A DNA stretch of 64,000 bases from Stagonosporopsis chrysanthemi (Eukaryota; Ascomycota; Dothideomycetes; Pleosporales; Didymellaceae): NCBI GenBank assembly GCA_022560025.1, contig JAFISE010000108.1:49724-113723 (forward strand), written 5' to 3'. Under the pieces are notes generated by a model. That model was not told where the DNA came from, did no database searches, and worked only from the letters and a program-made list of their open reading frames with translations. A program made the position numbers and the translations under genes. Position 1 is the first letter of the stretch; each line of letters begins with the position of its first letter. Below are positions 46,201-58,021 of this stretch, in pieces.

Positions 46201-49200
46201 CGAGGCCAATGACGCCGCCACCAATAACCCCTGGAGCGGCACATGTACCGAGTACCAAAAAACGCGCGACGATTATTTCTGTATCCATGACCTGGCTCCG
46301 GCTGCTGTATACATCAGATCCCAAAAGGATGCCCTCCTCTCTCAGCGTAAGATCGTAGCCACCTCGCTGCAGCCATCCACTGCGGCCTCAGGCACACTGC
46401 TTCCAGTTTATGCGCAAGAATCACTCGAAGAAGCACATCAGATGACTCGGGCACGAGACCAATACGTTGGTTATTTCGTAGGCCTTTTTCTGCGCTGTAT
46501 GCGCTGCGCTGCCACATTCTCTATGACTGTGCTTTAAGTGTCGTTTATATCGCGAAGTTCACCTTACCAGGTTGACACAGTATTTTCTTCAACAGACAGA
46601 ATCGCGGGACGGAACGTTGCTACGGTACAGTTTCAACGGAGTAAGATCCGCCTCTTCGTGCTAATCCAAACTTTCCACAGCAAGCACCGGGCCAACGTCT
46701 TCTTCAACTTTATGAGGCACGCTAGGAGAAGTGTCCAGATCTCAACTAGCGATCCCACCACATGAAACGTTCAAAGATGGGTTGAAGAGGAGTCTCAAAT
46801 AGCCCAACGAATTGCTTACACCCCTTCTTCTTGCTTCCGGGCGAACCAGGCAGCAGAGAACACAGGTCAATCGATCTGGCAATGTTGGTCAAACAGGATG
46901 AATGTCCTTGGGCCGCAGTGCTTGATTGCCGACAGACCTGCGAAAGCCACAAAGTCATGACACCGGTCCGATTTCGTGTACGCACCTTGACAGCGTCGAT
47001 GCGCAGCGAACTGGCGGTGCGCCTTTGTATATCGTGATGCGTCTCTCCATACCCCATACTCCGAGGTGACCAAAGCAGAACTGTCACCTGCGCAATCCTA
47101 GAACTCATAATAGTTTCGATCTCCCATCAACACTTGGCGACAGTGACATGCTGTTAACGGCTTGTCTGCAGCGCTCCAAGGTTCGAATCACCGCATTCTG
47201 ACGTGTCTCAAGATATCTGGAACTGTTCTCGACTACCACTGGGGAGTCTGGCACTGCCTAGGAATGACACTCCATCCGCATGTCTCACGTGGTCATATGC
47301 AAGGCGCGAGAGGCGCGCCCGCCTTGTCAGATTGCTCCAGCAGTTATGCCATATCTCCAGCTCGTCTCGCTTAGCTATGCAGTCGCGCCTCAGACACGCG
47401 GGAGACTAATCTCAACCGGCAATAAGAGTAGGATACTACTACGGCCAGACGCCACGAGCGGAAATGAATACGAACCCGAACGTCGCAACAGTCGATGGCC
47501 TCCCATATACCAAAGCCTGGGCTGAACGTGGAGCCCCGTACCGTACTAGTACCGTGCATGATGCACGAATGTCTGTGCGTAATAATGGCCGCTCTCAAGA
47601 AAGTATTGAAAGCGCTGCAAGGAGCGACATATCTGTGCATATCGCCATAGTGTCGGGTCATCACCACGGCGATCAAGAAGCAGCTCCGGGATCTTAGATC
47701 CTTAGCTCTAACACCCGGATCCCGCGGTCGAAACATCCACGTATGTACCCACTCGGGGCCATGCGTTTGTCCCGTGCGTTGACTGGCGAACACTGAGTGA
47801 CATACGATACTGCACAAGGTGGTCTGTGATCATCAGTACTATATCTGCTCACTGAAAGTTTCGCAGTCACAGCTACGTTTGAGTAAACCTGACTTGCGCA
47901 AGGCGGTGCAATGATCTCGACTAACATTCACGTAATGGCAGTGCACGCTTCTATCAGTATATAATGCCAAAAGGTGGAATCGCTATGGCTTCCTAGCGAT
48001 TGCAGCGCTGTCACATTCTATTTTCTCAGATGATTGTTCACACGTACGGCAAACATCTTGGTGTCTGTATAGGTCACGAGAGTAATTACTCCTTCGGACA
48101 TCACCCTGACACAGCAGTCTGGATCCGGCTACCACAGCCAAGACCGGGTAGTTCAATCCCGGCTTTCTTTTACCCCAGATCACATGCCGTCCACATACTC
48201 TTAAACCAAGATAGAAGCGCCAATCATCGCAGGACTCTTGCTGTAGCCGATGACACTGTCAAACAAATGCTATGCTTCCAGCCACGCTAATCTACCACTT
48301 GCTATAAACCACGGCTGATCATACACAATCGCCTCCTCGCGGACTTACCAGCAAAATGGAACACCTGGTGGTGCGGTACTTCCCGTCTCATGGCGGGAAG
48401 GGCCACTTCCGTGAAGATCATCAGGTTGATCAACGAGGGTGCACAGAGCGCTGTCCTACCTTGGAAACGATAGGCCGTAGGTACGAAGCTGCTAGCTGAC
48501 AGCCTCAGCTGGTAGTTGTTCTGATATTGGGAACTGGTTGATCTTTGTGAGAAGGACGAGTTTTAGTGCTTACATTGTCTGTGTGAAGACACAGGTGTAG
48601 CCTGAACTAGTTGATATCGATTCATTCTGCGATTTGACAGCGTAGTATATGTAGTGAGACTGATCGGGTCCAAGTAAAGCCACTGTGCATGCCAAGGGTG
48701 GATTCTCTCTTCATCACATTGCCTCTGCGTAGGTCCTGAAGTCGCTGCGCTCTACAAGCCTGCAAGAACAGCCGAGAACTTATTACCTGTAGCCCACAGA
48801 ATCCCACCATCCAGGTATCACCATGAGCAAAAATGCGCGCGATTGTTGGCGAAAACCACACGCCACTCTGTTCTTGGGATATTTGTGCAAGTATGGTTTT
48901 AAGACTTGCCTCTGTACCCATGAGCGGCAGCCTTGTTTTAGTTCGGTTGGAAGAAAGGTTTTAGCATGGCAAGAGCTACTATTAACGCAGCCTTCTCAAG
49001 TACGAGTAGTACATTGCCCTACTGAGAGTCGTATTCTTGGGCCTAATTCAAGTGAACCATGTTTTTCGATCAAGGTGAAGCGACGCCGTATCGCCATGAG
49101 CCAATGCTACAGAATGCGCCTTCGAAGGCAATCTAATATCTCCTACGCCCAGCATTACTCGATCTCTGTGTGTCGTGCGCATGCTGCTTAACGCCCCAGC

Positions 49201-49614
49201 ACTCTATCAAACCAGTTTCGGCCAAAGGAATTGGTACGAGATCAGGAAAAGGATCGGATACACATTGATCTAATGTGTCTGCGAACAAGACCGACGTCCG
49301 AACGTTTGAACAAAAGCTGGCCAAAGACTCGTCACCGGCAACGGCGCATACGTAAAGTCGGGGAACTTTGTTAGGGAGAAAATCGCATTTGCCTTTCGAA
49401 TGGTCTAATCTCGACCTCTGGGTATCTTAACCTGTAACCGAAATGGATGAACGCCGTTGTAACAATACTTATCTATACAGTGCTCAAGTGAACCCCTGCC
49501 TCTCTCAGCAAACCTAACCGTAGCCCACGTAATTATTGTCAAGCGCAAATGCTAATGCGTAGCATAGATATGGGGTAATCGCATACCAAAGGATCGACCT
49601 GGCAAACATTCCAA
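43211..49614. other. 6.4-kb gene-poor region
   Basis: The left ~1 kb should hold the promoter of the Far1/Ste5-like gene. Beyond that I found no gene: frames such as 43740-44405 plus (221 codons), 45904-46242 minus and 47371-47817 minus overlap other frames and lack domains. Short tRNA B-box-like strings (near 47180 and 48150) have no matching A box. No terminal repeats or transposase motifs were recognised. Confidence 0.45.
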
Positions 49615-50148
49615 TCACAGCGCATCCTCGACATAGTAGTTGACGGGTTTTCGTGGACGTTTTGGTGGGACACGAGCAACATCCGCCATATATCGACGCT
49701 CAAACCAGGCATCGTCTTCCTCGGAAGACTGACTGCCCTCAAGGACCTGAGTATCATCAGGGGGCTGACCAGCATTTGCAGAAGGCCTGGTACCAGATGC
49801 CTGGTCGGAGACAGTGCGCGAGCTTGTACCAGAAGAACTACTGTCTGTATACCTGCTGCAGCTCGAAAGCGACCCACTTCGTTCGGATGCCTCCACGATA
49901 CTAGAGTCATCTGCAGGAGTGGAGATTGCATCGGTGTCTGATTGCAGCACACTGGCAATATTGGTTGCCTTAGCTGCTGCTTTTACTTGAGCCTTATTTT
50001 CCAAAGCTTGCTCTGCGTTCGCCGCTGCTTTGTGTAATGTCCCATGTTCGACACACTCGGGCAATACACGGGTACCTTTGTTGAATTGTTGAGAGTACCT
50101 CTCCAGAACCCCACGCGAGGCCTTTGTATCTGTCGCAGGAGCGCCATT
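49615..50148 (-). other. in-frame coding-like extension after the CEG1 stop codon
   Basis: Directly after the TAG of the capping enzyme the same frame stays open for 178 codons to a stop at 49615. The sequence looks like protein: NGAPATDTKASRGVLERYSQ, then an Ala/Lys-rich helical stretch (AANAEQALENKAQVKAAAKA), Ser/Asp-rich disordered sequence and a basic end (VPPKRPRKPVNYYVEDAL). It has no ATG of its own near its start, so it is more likely the tail of the capping enzyme, cut off by the TAG, than a separate gene. A 42-bp GTGAGG...CAG segment spanning the TAG would also restore the frame if spliced. Confidence 0.6.
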
Positions 50149-51414
50149 CTAGTGCAGCCCGTTTGCCTCACTGAACTTTCTCTTCTTAGCCTCTCGTTCA
50201 TCCTCGCCAGTCTGTGAGGGTAGAGGTCTGCCTTGAATGCGGTATACAGCCTCTTTAATCTTCTGTTCATTGCCCAACAGATCGAGCTCAGTGACAGGAT
50301 TCTCAATGCTGGCTAGCACGCTGTTGACGGTACTGATATGATTTGCGTCCTTCTTGTCGTCACGCCAGCGCGGCGTACCATCTGCCTCAGCCTTGTATTT
50401 CCATTGGCCACCAGGCGAACGGTAACATTCAATGATCCGACCATCGAGACGTTGCTTGAGAGACTTCATAGTGTTCCATTCAGCAGGCGTGAGGGATAGC
50501 ACAGCAAATGGGCGATAGTCGTTGTTGTTGTGCTGAACAAGGAGTTGAGCAGGAGCCGGAAGCGCTTCGTAATCTGGGATCAGACCTTCTTCGCCGTCTT
50601 CGGGATCGATGGTGGGGAATTCGCCCAAGCGCAGCTTAAAGTCTATGGTGTTTTCATGAGGAGGCTTCCATTTCAGGATATGCTGATCTGTGCCGAATTG
50701 GTAGCGCGTATCTTTACAAGTGAAAATGAGGCCATCGTTGCCGTGCTTGAGCTGGGGAAGGATGTTGTTGAAGATATGCTGGAGATGGTACGACTGGTGC
50801 ATTTGTTTCTCCTTGAGACGGAATGGCTGTAGGTGTGGCACATTAAGAGAGGGGTTTTGTTCGAGCCATTTATTGTAGGGCCTCAGGACATGTTCCTTCA
50901 TGCGGCCCAGCCGCTTGTCCATGCCTTTAGTTGTGAGGTTGGTGTTATCTACCGCCAGCGCGTCAAAGACGTAGTATATAAGACGAGGCGACGGCTCTCC
51001 AGGATACTGATCATTCACTAGCTCTCCATCTAGTATTGTGCCGAAAATGAATTTGCTCCGATCGTTGGGATCTTGATAGTAAGGGATTTTTATGGCGGGC
51101 TCGACATTGTAGTAGTTGTTCTTGCGGTCGATGAGGAAGGTAAGCGGTTGTATGGATTCTGATTCGTCGACGAACCAGTGCATGAACAGTAGAACCCGCA
51201 GTCCGTCGGTCTTTTCGCACATGAAGTATTCACGTTGCTGCAGTTCGGCAAGGTGTTCGCGACCAAATGATACAGGTTGAGCGCCCGGGAAAGTCATGCG
51301 ATCGCGCTCGAGTATGTCTGCGACTGCGTCCTTGAGCCCTCGCGCATCTTCACTAGGCACCAGGAGGCCTGGCATCTGCGGCGGTGGCGCGTGGATCGGT
51401 ACGGAGGACGGCAT
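50149..51414 (-). CDS. CEG1: mRNA guanylyltransferase, capping enzyme alpha subunit
   Basis: Nuclear enzyme that transfers GMP from GTP to the 5' end of nascent mRNA, working with a separate triphosphatase in fungi. The frame to the first stop is 421 aa. Motif I EKTDGLR has the GMP-accepting Lys68. Further nucleotidyltransferase motifs follow: FLIDRKNNYYNVE, FGTILDGELV, DGLIFTCKDT and ILKWKPPHENTIDFKLR. The OB-fold part contains RIIECYRSPGGQWKYK. All active-site motifs are therefore intact. The TAG at 50151-50149 is followed by a long in-frame open stretch (see 49615-50148). The gene lies tandem to eS24, which is on the same strand 960 bp upstream. The start is the first ATG of the frame. Confidence 0.93.
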   Translation of the reverse strand: MPSSVPIHAPPPQMPGLLVPSEDARGLKDAVADILERDRMTFPGAQPVSFGREHLAELQQREYFMCEKTDGLRVLLFMHWFVDESESIQPLTFLIDRKNNYYNVEPAIKIPYYQDPNDRSKFIFGTILDGELVNDQYPGEPSPRLIYYVFDALAVDNTNLTTKGMDKRLGRMKEHVLRPYNKWLEQNPSLNVPHLQPFRLKEKQMHQSYHLQHIFNNILPQLKHGNDGLIFTCKDTRYQFGTDQHILKWKPPHENTIDFKLRLGEFPTIDPEDGEEGLIPDYEALPAPAQLLVQHNNNDYRPFAVLSLTPAEWNTMKSLKQRLDGRIIECYRSPGGQWKYKAEADGTPRWRDDKKDANHISTVNSVLASIENPVTELDLLGNEQKIKEAVYRIQGRPLPSQTGEDEREAKKRKFSEANGLH

Positions 51415-52373
51415 GATGAGTCGCGTAAGGATGTGTGGTTATAGAGTAGCGAAGCGGACGTGTGAGCGAGGCGAGGGCACCTCAAAAGGAGCTGCCTTGA
51501 AACGCGCTTTCTTTGTGGGTGAGCTTCGAAGCTTCCCATGGTTCGACAATTGCCAAGACATCGCTGACTAAGTAAGGTCCGCCCGCAAGTGCGCATTCGT
51601 GTAGAGACGTACACACATATGGACTGCCAACTACAATCGAACAAGACATACGTTGCATCGCTTGATGGCAGACCACAGATTTGAAATCGCCATAAATTGC
51701 TTGCACATACTCGCGCAAACGTACTCATATGACTGTTTGATGTAGTGATGAGCCACGAACAGTCGCACGTCTGAGATTATGTTTTCTCCGCACAAAAAGA
51801 GCATCAGCTGTTCAGTCGTGAGTTGAAGTTATGGAGCATTGGCTAAGTTCATTGCTTTGGGACCGAAAGATTAGGCATGTCTGCAGCAAAGTGGCCTGTG
51901 AGCTCGAATTCATCTGCTCCCTCAGGCGATTTTGCGTGGGAGGTTGGTTGATATGTAAATGCAAGAGTCGCGCGGACGAGAACGCTGCGATCGCAACAAA
52001 GGCATGCCATCACAGACAAAGCGCACTATAGCAAAATCGACAGGGCATCTTGAAATGCTCGAACCGTATAGAAATCAACTTAGTATGGTGTTCGATGCGA
52101 AAGGTGGTGGCGTGGGGTGTTGGCGTTGTTTGTGAAATCGAAAGATCCATGATATGCATTGATGGTTAGCAGACAAGGAATCTTAAACGCCATCCGTAGT
52201 GCCGTTCCTGTCCGCAAGTATTTTTCAGGCGTTCGTAGTTGCTGTACACGATGCCGATGCCCGCTGCAACTCCATGTCCACCATGATAAAGAACCAGGCG
52301 AACCAAGCCCAGAAGAATCGCCACTCCACCCCAACCATGACCTTCGTCGTGATCATTGTCGTAGCGAAACCGC
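51415..52373. other. intergenic: eS24 3' side and CEG1 promoter
   Basis: 959 bp between two minus-strand genes. No convincing frame, repeat or RNA gene. Confidence 0.5.
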
Positions 52374-52929
52374 TTATTTCTTGTCCTTCTTCGCGCCACC
52401 CTTGGTCTTGGCTGTGCCCCGGAACTCCTTCATCCTGTTCTTGCGCTGCTTGCCTGCACAATTGTCAGCACATGTCCATCACCATACCATACACACGCGA
52501 TGCAACGTTCTCAACAGCGCGAGCGTCAGCGGATGTAACGTACGCTGCTGCCTGGAGGCCTTCTCGACCTTGGTGGCCATGCCGTATCTGACGAGCCTGT
52601 AGCGGGGCTCGAACTTCTTCATGGCCTCGGCGGAGTCGTAGATGAGAGCGAAGCCGGTGCTCTTGCCACCACCGAAGTGTGTCTTGAAGCCGAAGACGGA
52701 GACATCGTCCTTCTTGGCCTTGTAGAGCTCACCGAGCTTGCCACGGAGCTCGTCCTTGGAGACGTTGGCGCGGTTGGGGTGGAGGACATCGCTACACAGC
52801 AATGTCAGAGCCTGTCCTTCGCAATTGCTTGCCCGGTGCGCAATGCACTTACACGACCATCTGGCGACGTCCGAGGAGGGGGTTGCGGATGAACTTGCGC
52901 GTGCGCAGAGTAACCTGAGAATCGGCCAT
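52374..52929 (-). CDS. RPS24: 40S ribosomal protein eS24
   Basis: Structural protein of the small cytosolic ribosomal subunit. Exons 52929-52853, 52791-52544 and 52453-52374 join in frame to 134 aa, the usual length for this protein. The sequence is clearly eS24: VTLRTRKFIRNPLLGRRQM at the start, HPNRANVSKDELRGKL, VFGFKTHFGGGKSTGFALIY, and a basic tail RKQRKNRMKEFRGTAKTKG ending in KKDKK. Donors are GTAAGT and GTACGT. A further intron in the leader is possible upstream of 52930. It diverges from the methyltransferase gene starting at 53280. Confidence 0.97.
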
Positions 52930-53279
52930 GTTGGAAGTTGGACTTTCGACCTGGACGGAGCTGTCAGTGTCCGAAGGCTAGGAGCGACAGCGATGCAGAG
53001 GTTCGCTCGGGACGTACTTGACGGGATCGAACCTTCTGTTGTCGATGGGCTGTGTTAGTAACGCAGGAGGCTGTCGTCGATATCGAAACTTGCAATTTCG
53101 ACGAGGCAGGTGCGTTTCTCGCTTAGTGTGGAGCGCCTTGGCAACGCTAACGCACCTTCCGTCGCCGCAACATCGAACACTGCACCCTTCATCTGGAACA
53201 TCACTGCACGGAACAACAGCAGTCTTGAGCATATCGTGACTTATTCTTTAGGAGGAAGCGCATTATAGTTGCAGCAAGT
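52930..53279. other. shared promoter of eS24 and the EFM3-like gene
   Basis: 350 bp between divergent genes. It contains TC-rich stretches but no TATA box that stands out. It may include an eS24 leader intron. Confidence 0.5.
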
Positions 53280-54642
53280 ATGAGTATTGCTCAAGGGGAG
53301 CTGGCGCAGCTGCGAATCCTGCGGCGCCAGTACCTACAGCTGGTAGACCCATCACAACTGAGATGGCCAGATGCACACATCTTGAAGAAGCATGGGGTGC
53401 AAGCCTGGATGTTCGCGCATATGTTCGACAAACTTTCTATCGAGTCGCCACCACCAGAACGTTACCAACTTAGGGTCCTGAAGCTTCTCATTTCGAAGCT
53501 GGAGCGGTCAATCATCGACCCAGAGGAGGATGTATGGTTTCCTATTTCTTCACACTACTCTTTGTTACATCTACGTCAGCCGGTTTCTGCACTCTACCAA
53601 TCTCACTTATGTCCGTTCAAGTACTGTACTTCAGATCGCACGCAGATCCAGAAAATCGAACTTCCCTTCAGCTGCTGACCTCTTGCCTTTTACAAGCAGG
53701 AGATCTCAGATGACCTAATGTCTGCGATGTCGACATTACTTACCTCCAACGTACCGTCCGAGGCCGACTCGGCTCAACAAAAAGCCTTTGTGACATACTC
53801 CTATCCGCTCCGCTCAGCTGACGACACCACTGCGGACGAGCAAGCGGTCACCCTCCTCGAAGCTCGATCGGTCATATCAGGGTCCGGTACGACTGGTCTT
53901 AGGACTTGGGAGGCAGCCCTTCTCCTTGGATCATTCTTGACCACAGACGTTGGCCGACAATGGATCGCAGGAAAGCGAGTGTTCGAGCTAGGCGCTGGCA
54001 CTGGCGTCATCTCCATCCTTTGCGCGAAGCATCTCGGAGCAGCTGGAGTAGTTGCTACTGACGGGGATGAGGCCGTCGTGGATGCCATTAAGACTAACCT
54101 CTTCCTCAACGGACTTGATCTAGACAATCAGACGGGGTATCAAGTTCGAACAGCAGCCCTCAAATGGGGATGGCCAGTCGATGCAACAGCCTTCTCTGAA
54201 GACTATGGAATGGAGGTGCCGAACGTCCTTCTTGGTGCAGACGTCGTAAGTGCATCGTCATGGCCGTTCGCCGGGGAAACCTGACCTTAACACATGAGCA
54301 GACCTATGACAAGACCGTCATTCCACGCCTGGCGTCTACGATGAACGAATTTTTTGACTTGAACCCAGCTCTTGTGATACTGATCTCCGCGACGATCCGC
54401 AATGAGGCTACGTTCGAGACTTTCCTGAGCGCGTGTAGTGGGTATCTTCCTCGTCATGACTGTGAGCTGTTGCTGACCTTGTGGGGTAACTAGGGCGGAA
54501 TGGTTTCAGGTTTGAGCAACTCGGCTTCCCACCAACACCGGAGCCCGAGCAAGCAGGACCCTTTTATCCAACGTCAACACCAATCCAGATATGGCGCATC
54601 ACCAAACCTGAGGAAGCTCATCATGATCCATTCGTTGTCTGA
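53280..54642 (+). CDS. EFM3: protein-lysine methyltransferase, EFM3/FAM86 type
   Basis: SAM-dependent methyltransferase of the family-16 seven-beta-strand group; the FAM86/Efm3 members methylate a lysine of translation elongation factor 2. Exons 53280-53531, 53700-54245, 54302-54437 and 54494-54642 join in frame to 360 aa. The N-terminal ~85 residues are the family's helical extension (LRILRRQYLQLVDPSQL). TYSYPLRSAD and TGLRTWEAALLLGSFL precede the SAM motif VFELGAGTGVISIL (~177-190). VVATDGDEAVVDAIKTN (acidic ribose contact) and NVLLGADVTYDKTVIP follow, and the last is typical of this group. The final exon gives IQIWRITKP. The substrate is inferred from family resemblance only. Confidence 0.85.
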
Positions 54643-56094
54643 TCGACAAGGCGCACGTTTTTCTCATCGATCAACTGGATGGTCTAGACCTCACTTTGCA
54701 GCCTGTAGCATACCTGCAATACTGCACGCAGTAATGTCTCGAGCCCAGGATACTTCAAGTTTCTTATGCAGGATTTTAACATGGCGGGTGGCCGGGCTGC
54801 GATTTTTGATTGGTTGAGCCGTCAGCCATTTTACGATCAAGCACACTCGGATAGTCCAGCGATCTGTCCACGCCGGTGCATTCGTGACGACGGATGCAGA
54901 TGCTACCAAGCTCTTGGATGAGGCATATGATTTCGACTGGTGCTTGTCCTGCGTGCTGAGCACATTCTTTGACTCTCGGGTAGCTTCAGCCGGAGTTTCC
55001 ATTACCTCAGCGGAAGCTACGGCTACGGTATCCCCAATGCGGAAATCTGTGACACGGCGGACACATTCGCCATCGGTGCTCATCGTTGCAGCAAAGATCG
55101 TGATACAAGACGTGATTGTTTTCGAAGAGTCACAGGGACCTGAGTGGGCAGTTGCACATAGTACTTCAGTACCCGCAGATTCTTGTACTCTGCTACCAGA
55201 TTTGCAACAGAGCTGTGGAACATGGGCCTTGTCAGACCAGGGCCGTTCCGTGGGAACACGTATGGCTGCAATTGGTCAAAGGTTGCAGCGGCTCCTCTTC
55301 CCTATGCAGCACACCCTGATGGTCTTGAACTCTGCGATCGCTTTCTGCGCTGTCTAGCAGTGGAAAAACTGTAAGTGGGCGCCGCAAGGGAAGCACCGTG
55401 GTGGGTGCGATGTGGGGTGCAGGCAGCGAAGAGTCAGCCGAATCGCTGGAGATGGCGTGCGATCACCTCCACGCGTACGATAACTCCATAAATCTAGTCG
55501 GCCGTTGTCGTCAACAGCGTTCTAGAATTCGGTACCCACATGCCCCCTCAGCTACTTAACACTCCCGCCTGCCGCTCACGATCCACGACAACTGCTATCT
55601 CTCCAAATAGCTACAGCCGCTGAAACCCGCACATTTACTGGCAACCCTCGGCATTGTTCCTGGCCCTTGAAGTTCTTATCGCTCACATCGATCGGACCGG
55701 CAACACTACTGCACGGTTCCTGCTGGTGATAGCCTCCCTTCCCGAGGTTGCTGTCGCACCCCCTTATCAAACGTCATTGTAAGTTTGCTACTCTCTTCTT
55801 ACATTCTTCGTGTCACGGTGGTCCCTTCAATGCGGGAAAGGAACAGTGCATGCCTCGTCTTATCTACGAGGTTCTATTAGCGAGATCTGGCCCTGTGCTA
55901 ATTCATAGGCTGCAGGCAGATCAAAGATAACGATTCTAAACAAAGACGCACGTCCTTCCGTCATCTGCACTTCCAAGGGCTGTGCACTTACCGCTTCTTC
56001 GTAATTCTCAGCTTGTAGCAATTGCGCACCACAACGAACCGTGCGCGATTTAGAGTCAAGTGCGGCTTTTATTAAGTATACATCCAGCCTCAAC
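54643..56094. other. intergenic: EFM3-like 3' side to Ecl1-like promoter
   Basis: 1.45 kb without a secure gene. An ambiguous minus-strand coding possibility (54691-55271) is listed separately. The right half, 55380-56094, shows nothing coding and should hold the promoter of the Ecl1-like gene. Confidence 0.45.
54691..55271 (-). other. possible unrecognised gene, two adjoining frames
   Basis: Two minus-strand frames look protein-like: 55271-55080 (PRNGPGLTRPMFHSSVANLV, then EYKNLRVLKYYVQLP) and 55083-54691 (MSTDGECVRRVTDFRIGDTV), overlapping by 4 bp. I do not recognise a family and cannot find splice sites that clearly join them or give the first one a start. Plus-strand frames over 55116-55374 also look plausible (LVRPGPFRGNTYGCNWSKVA), so even the strand is uncertain. 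Confidence 0.25.
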
Positions 56095-57079
56095 ATGGCT
56101 ACTCATCACGTCCGACACCCATCGCATCATTCTAAAAAGGCGCATCCAAACCACACAAGGACTTCAAAGCCTGCCCCTTTGTCGAAACGTTCAGCCTCCC
56201 ACGGACGGAAGGTTCTTCCGCACCGCGAAGCAGTTGAAGACGAGGAAGAGGACCCGATGGCTGTGAGCTTTCTGAACTACTGGTATGTTGTTCGCGGTTT
56301 TGCCAGCGGGCATGTGCTAATGCGAGTACTAGCACTGTCTGCGAAAAGCAAATCATTGTCCCCAGCAATTCAGTATTGTACTGTTCAGAGAGGTAAGCAG
56401 ACCCACTCAATAAACTCCATGGTCATGTTGCTTACGTCTTCTTAGCTGCAAAAAGAAGGACGCTGAGAAGAGCCTCACATATTACGACTACTCACCTCCA
56501 ACAACACCGTTCACCAACTTCACATTTGACGACCTTCACTTCCATGATATTATCCCGCAGCGCTCGCCAACCCAATCGCATTCCAAGCGCAACTCGTATG
56601 CATCCTCAGAAGGCTCGATCGAAGATGACTACCATCGTTCGGACTCCGACGCCTCTAACTATCTTCGCCAGTTTCAAAACATCTCCAGCGAAACTGACAC
56701 TATGCGACCCGTTCGACCTCGCTACGAGCGTGCATCAGCCTCATCGGCCAACTTCAGTGCTGCACCCTCTCTATCGCATACCCCGGCCTCGTCGTACAGT
56801 TTCTCACTCCCCTACACCCCGTACACTCAACCTTTTAACAACCGACCTTTGCCACCAAGGACACACGGCTCATCATATGCATCAAAATCAATCGATCTTG
56901 TCACCCCTCTGACCGGCCCTTCAAGTCCCAAGCAGTACTGGCACAAGGCACCACCGGTCTCAAGGACATCCATGAGCACCATCGAGGGTGAGATCATGTA
57001 CGCGAAGTCACCAGTACCATCGCCCCTACCTGCCAATAGTAGTCTGGGACGGTTGTTGGGGTCGACGCCTCGCGCATAA
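56095..57079 (+). CDS. Ecl1-type (life-span regulatory factor) zinc-finger protein
   Basis: Exons 56095-56282, 56333-56392 and 56446-57079 join in frame to 293 aa. Splicing creates a compact treble-Cys motif: Cys63-x2-Cys66 (CTVCEKQI) and Cys80-x3-Cys84 (YCSESCKKKD). This is the signature of the fungal Ecl1 family, small proteins that in fission yeast extend chronological life span and respond to nutrient stress. The first ~60 residues are basic with His/Lys/Ser, then an acidic patch EDEEED. After the finger come SLTYYDYSPPTTPFTNFTFDD and a long Ser/Pro-rich disordered region with many SP and TP sites. The motif is assembled across three exons: codon 63 (Cys) and codon 83 (Ser) are split by introns, and unspliced RNA would lack it. 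Role is by family only. Confidence 0.82.
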
Positions 57080-58021
57080 GCTGTTATTTCATTTCACATT
57101 ACCAACGTTCATCAGTATAGATTTTCTAATATGTTGTCCTTCGGGATTGCTATGCAGGCGTAGCTTGGCATGATAGCGTTGTTCTTTCCTCTTACAAAAG
57201 TTACTTATCAAACATACTATGCATATCGCGCCAGTGCGGACGAGGGCATGGTTCAAGAATCAGGAATCAGACAGATTAAACAATACCAACCAAGGCATCT
57301 AAGGGCCTATTTGAATCTCACACGAAGTATCTACGTTTGTGGTATTGCTCATTCAGACAAAATCACATCGATACATATCGTGCAGATTGCGAGCCATCAG
57401 CCCTTGTCTTTGATCCTCCATAAGTTATCACGATAGCAGAGAAACCGCAATTGAAATGGCCCTCCGCTCGTTGAGGTCTTCGACAAGTTCTTGTACGAAA
57501 TCGGCTCCCATCTGGCCGTCTTCTGCTTGTGCATGAGGCCCGCCTTTGGAGTAATCTACGACATCGTATTCTTAGTGAATGATGATAATCATCTCGTTGG
57601 AGTCTTCTCGTCGATATATGGTATATACTTGAGGAGATCAATGGCGATTGGTGATCTTGGGAAGGCTTCTGTGAACCCCTGGGTGATGTTGGGCCATCCT
57701 CCTATAGGCGGGAACTTGAGGGCTGGTTCTGGGATGCTAAACCTCGCCAGGAACTTGTAGTAATTGCCAACGATAGTGACTAGCTGGTCGCGACTAATTC
57801 GCTACCAGGACGGATTGGTCATCTTTGATGCCGAGTGACAGTTGAAAGGGAACTGCTCTTGAAGAGCGAGGCACACGATGCTTGTTTCTGAAGTGCCAGT
57901 CTCTCTCGTTCTGGTCAAGGGGCTCCCTGACAAGCAGACAACGCCTGGACGCACTCTAGCCAAACCAGCGCCTCGCTTCGTACCTTGTAGTACAGAAGCT
58001 TCGCGGTTTGTCTCGGGACCA
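57080..58021. other. intergenic between convergent genes
   Basis: 942 bp of 3' flank from both sides (Ecl1-like and DUF1772 genes). Frames such as 57491-57760 plus and 57363-57641 minus overlap and show no domain. Confidence 0.5.

Noticed and set aside
47161..47210. tRNA-like B box (GGTTCGAATC)
   Set aside because: No A box at the right distance upstream and no acceptor stem could be paired.
48140..48180. tRNA-like T arm (GTTCAATCCCGG)
   Set aside because: The stem does not pair with a 7-nt loop and no D or anticodon arm was found on either strand.
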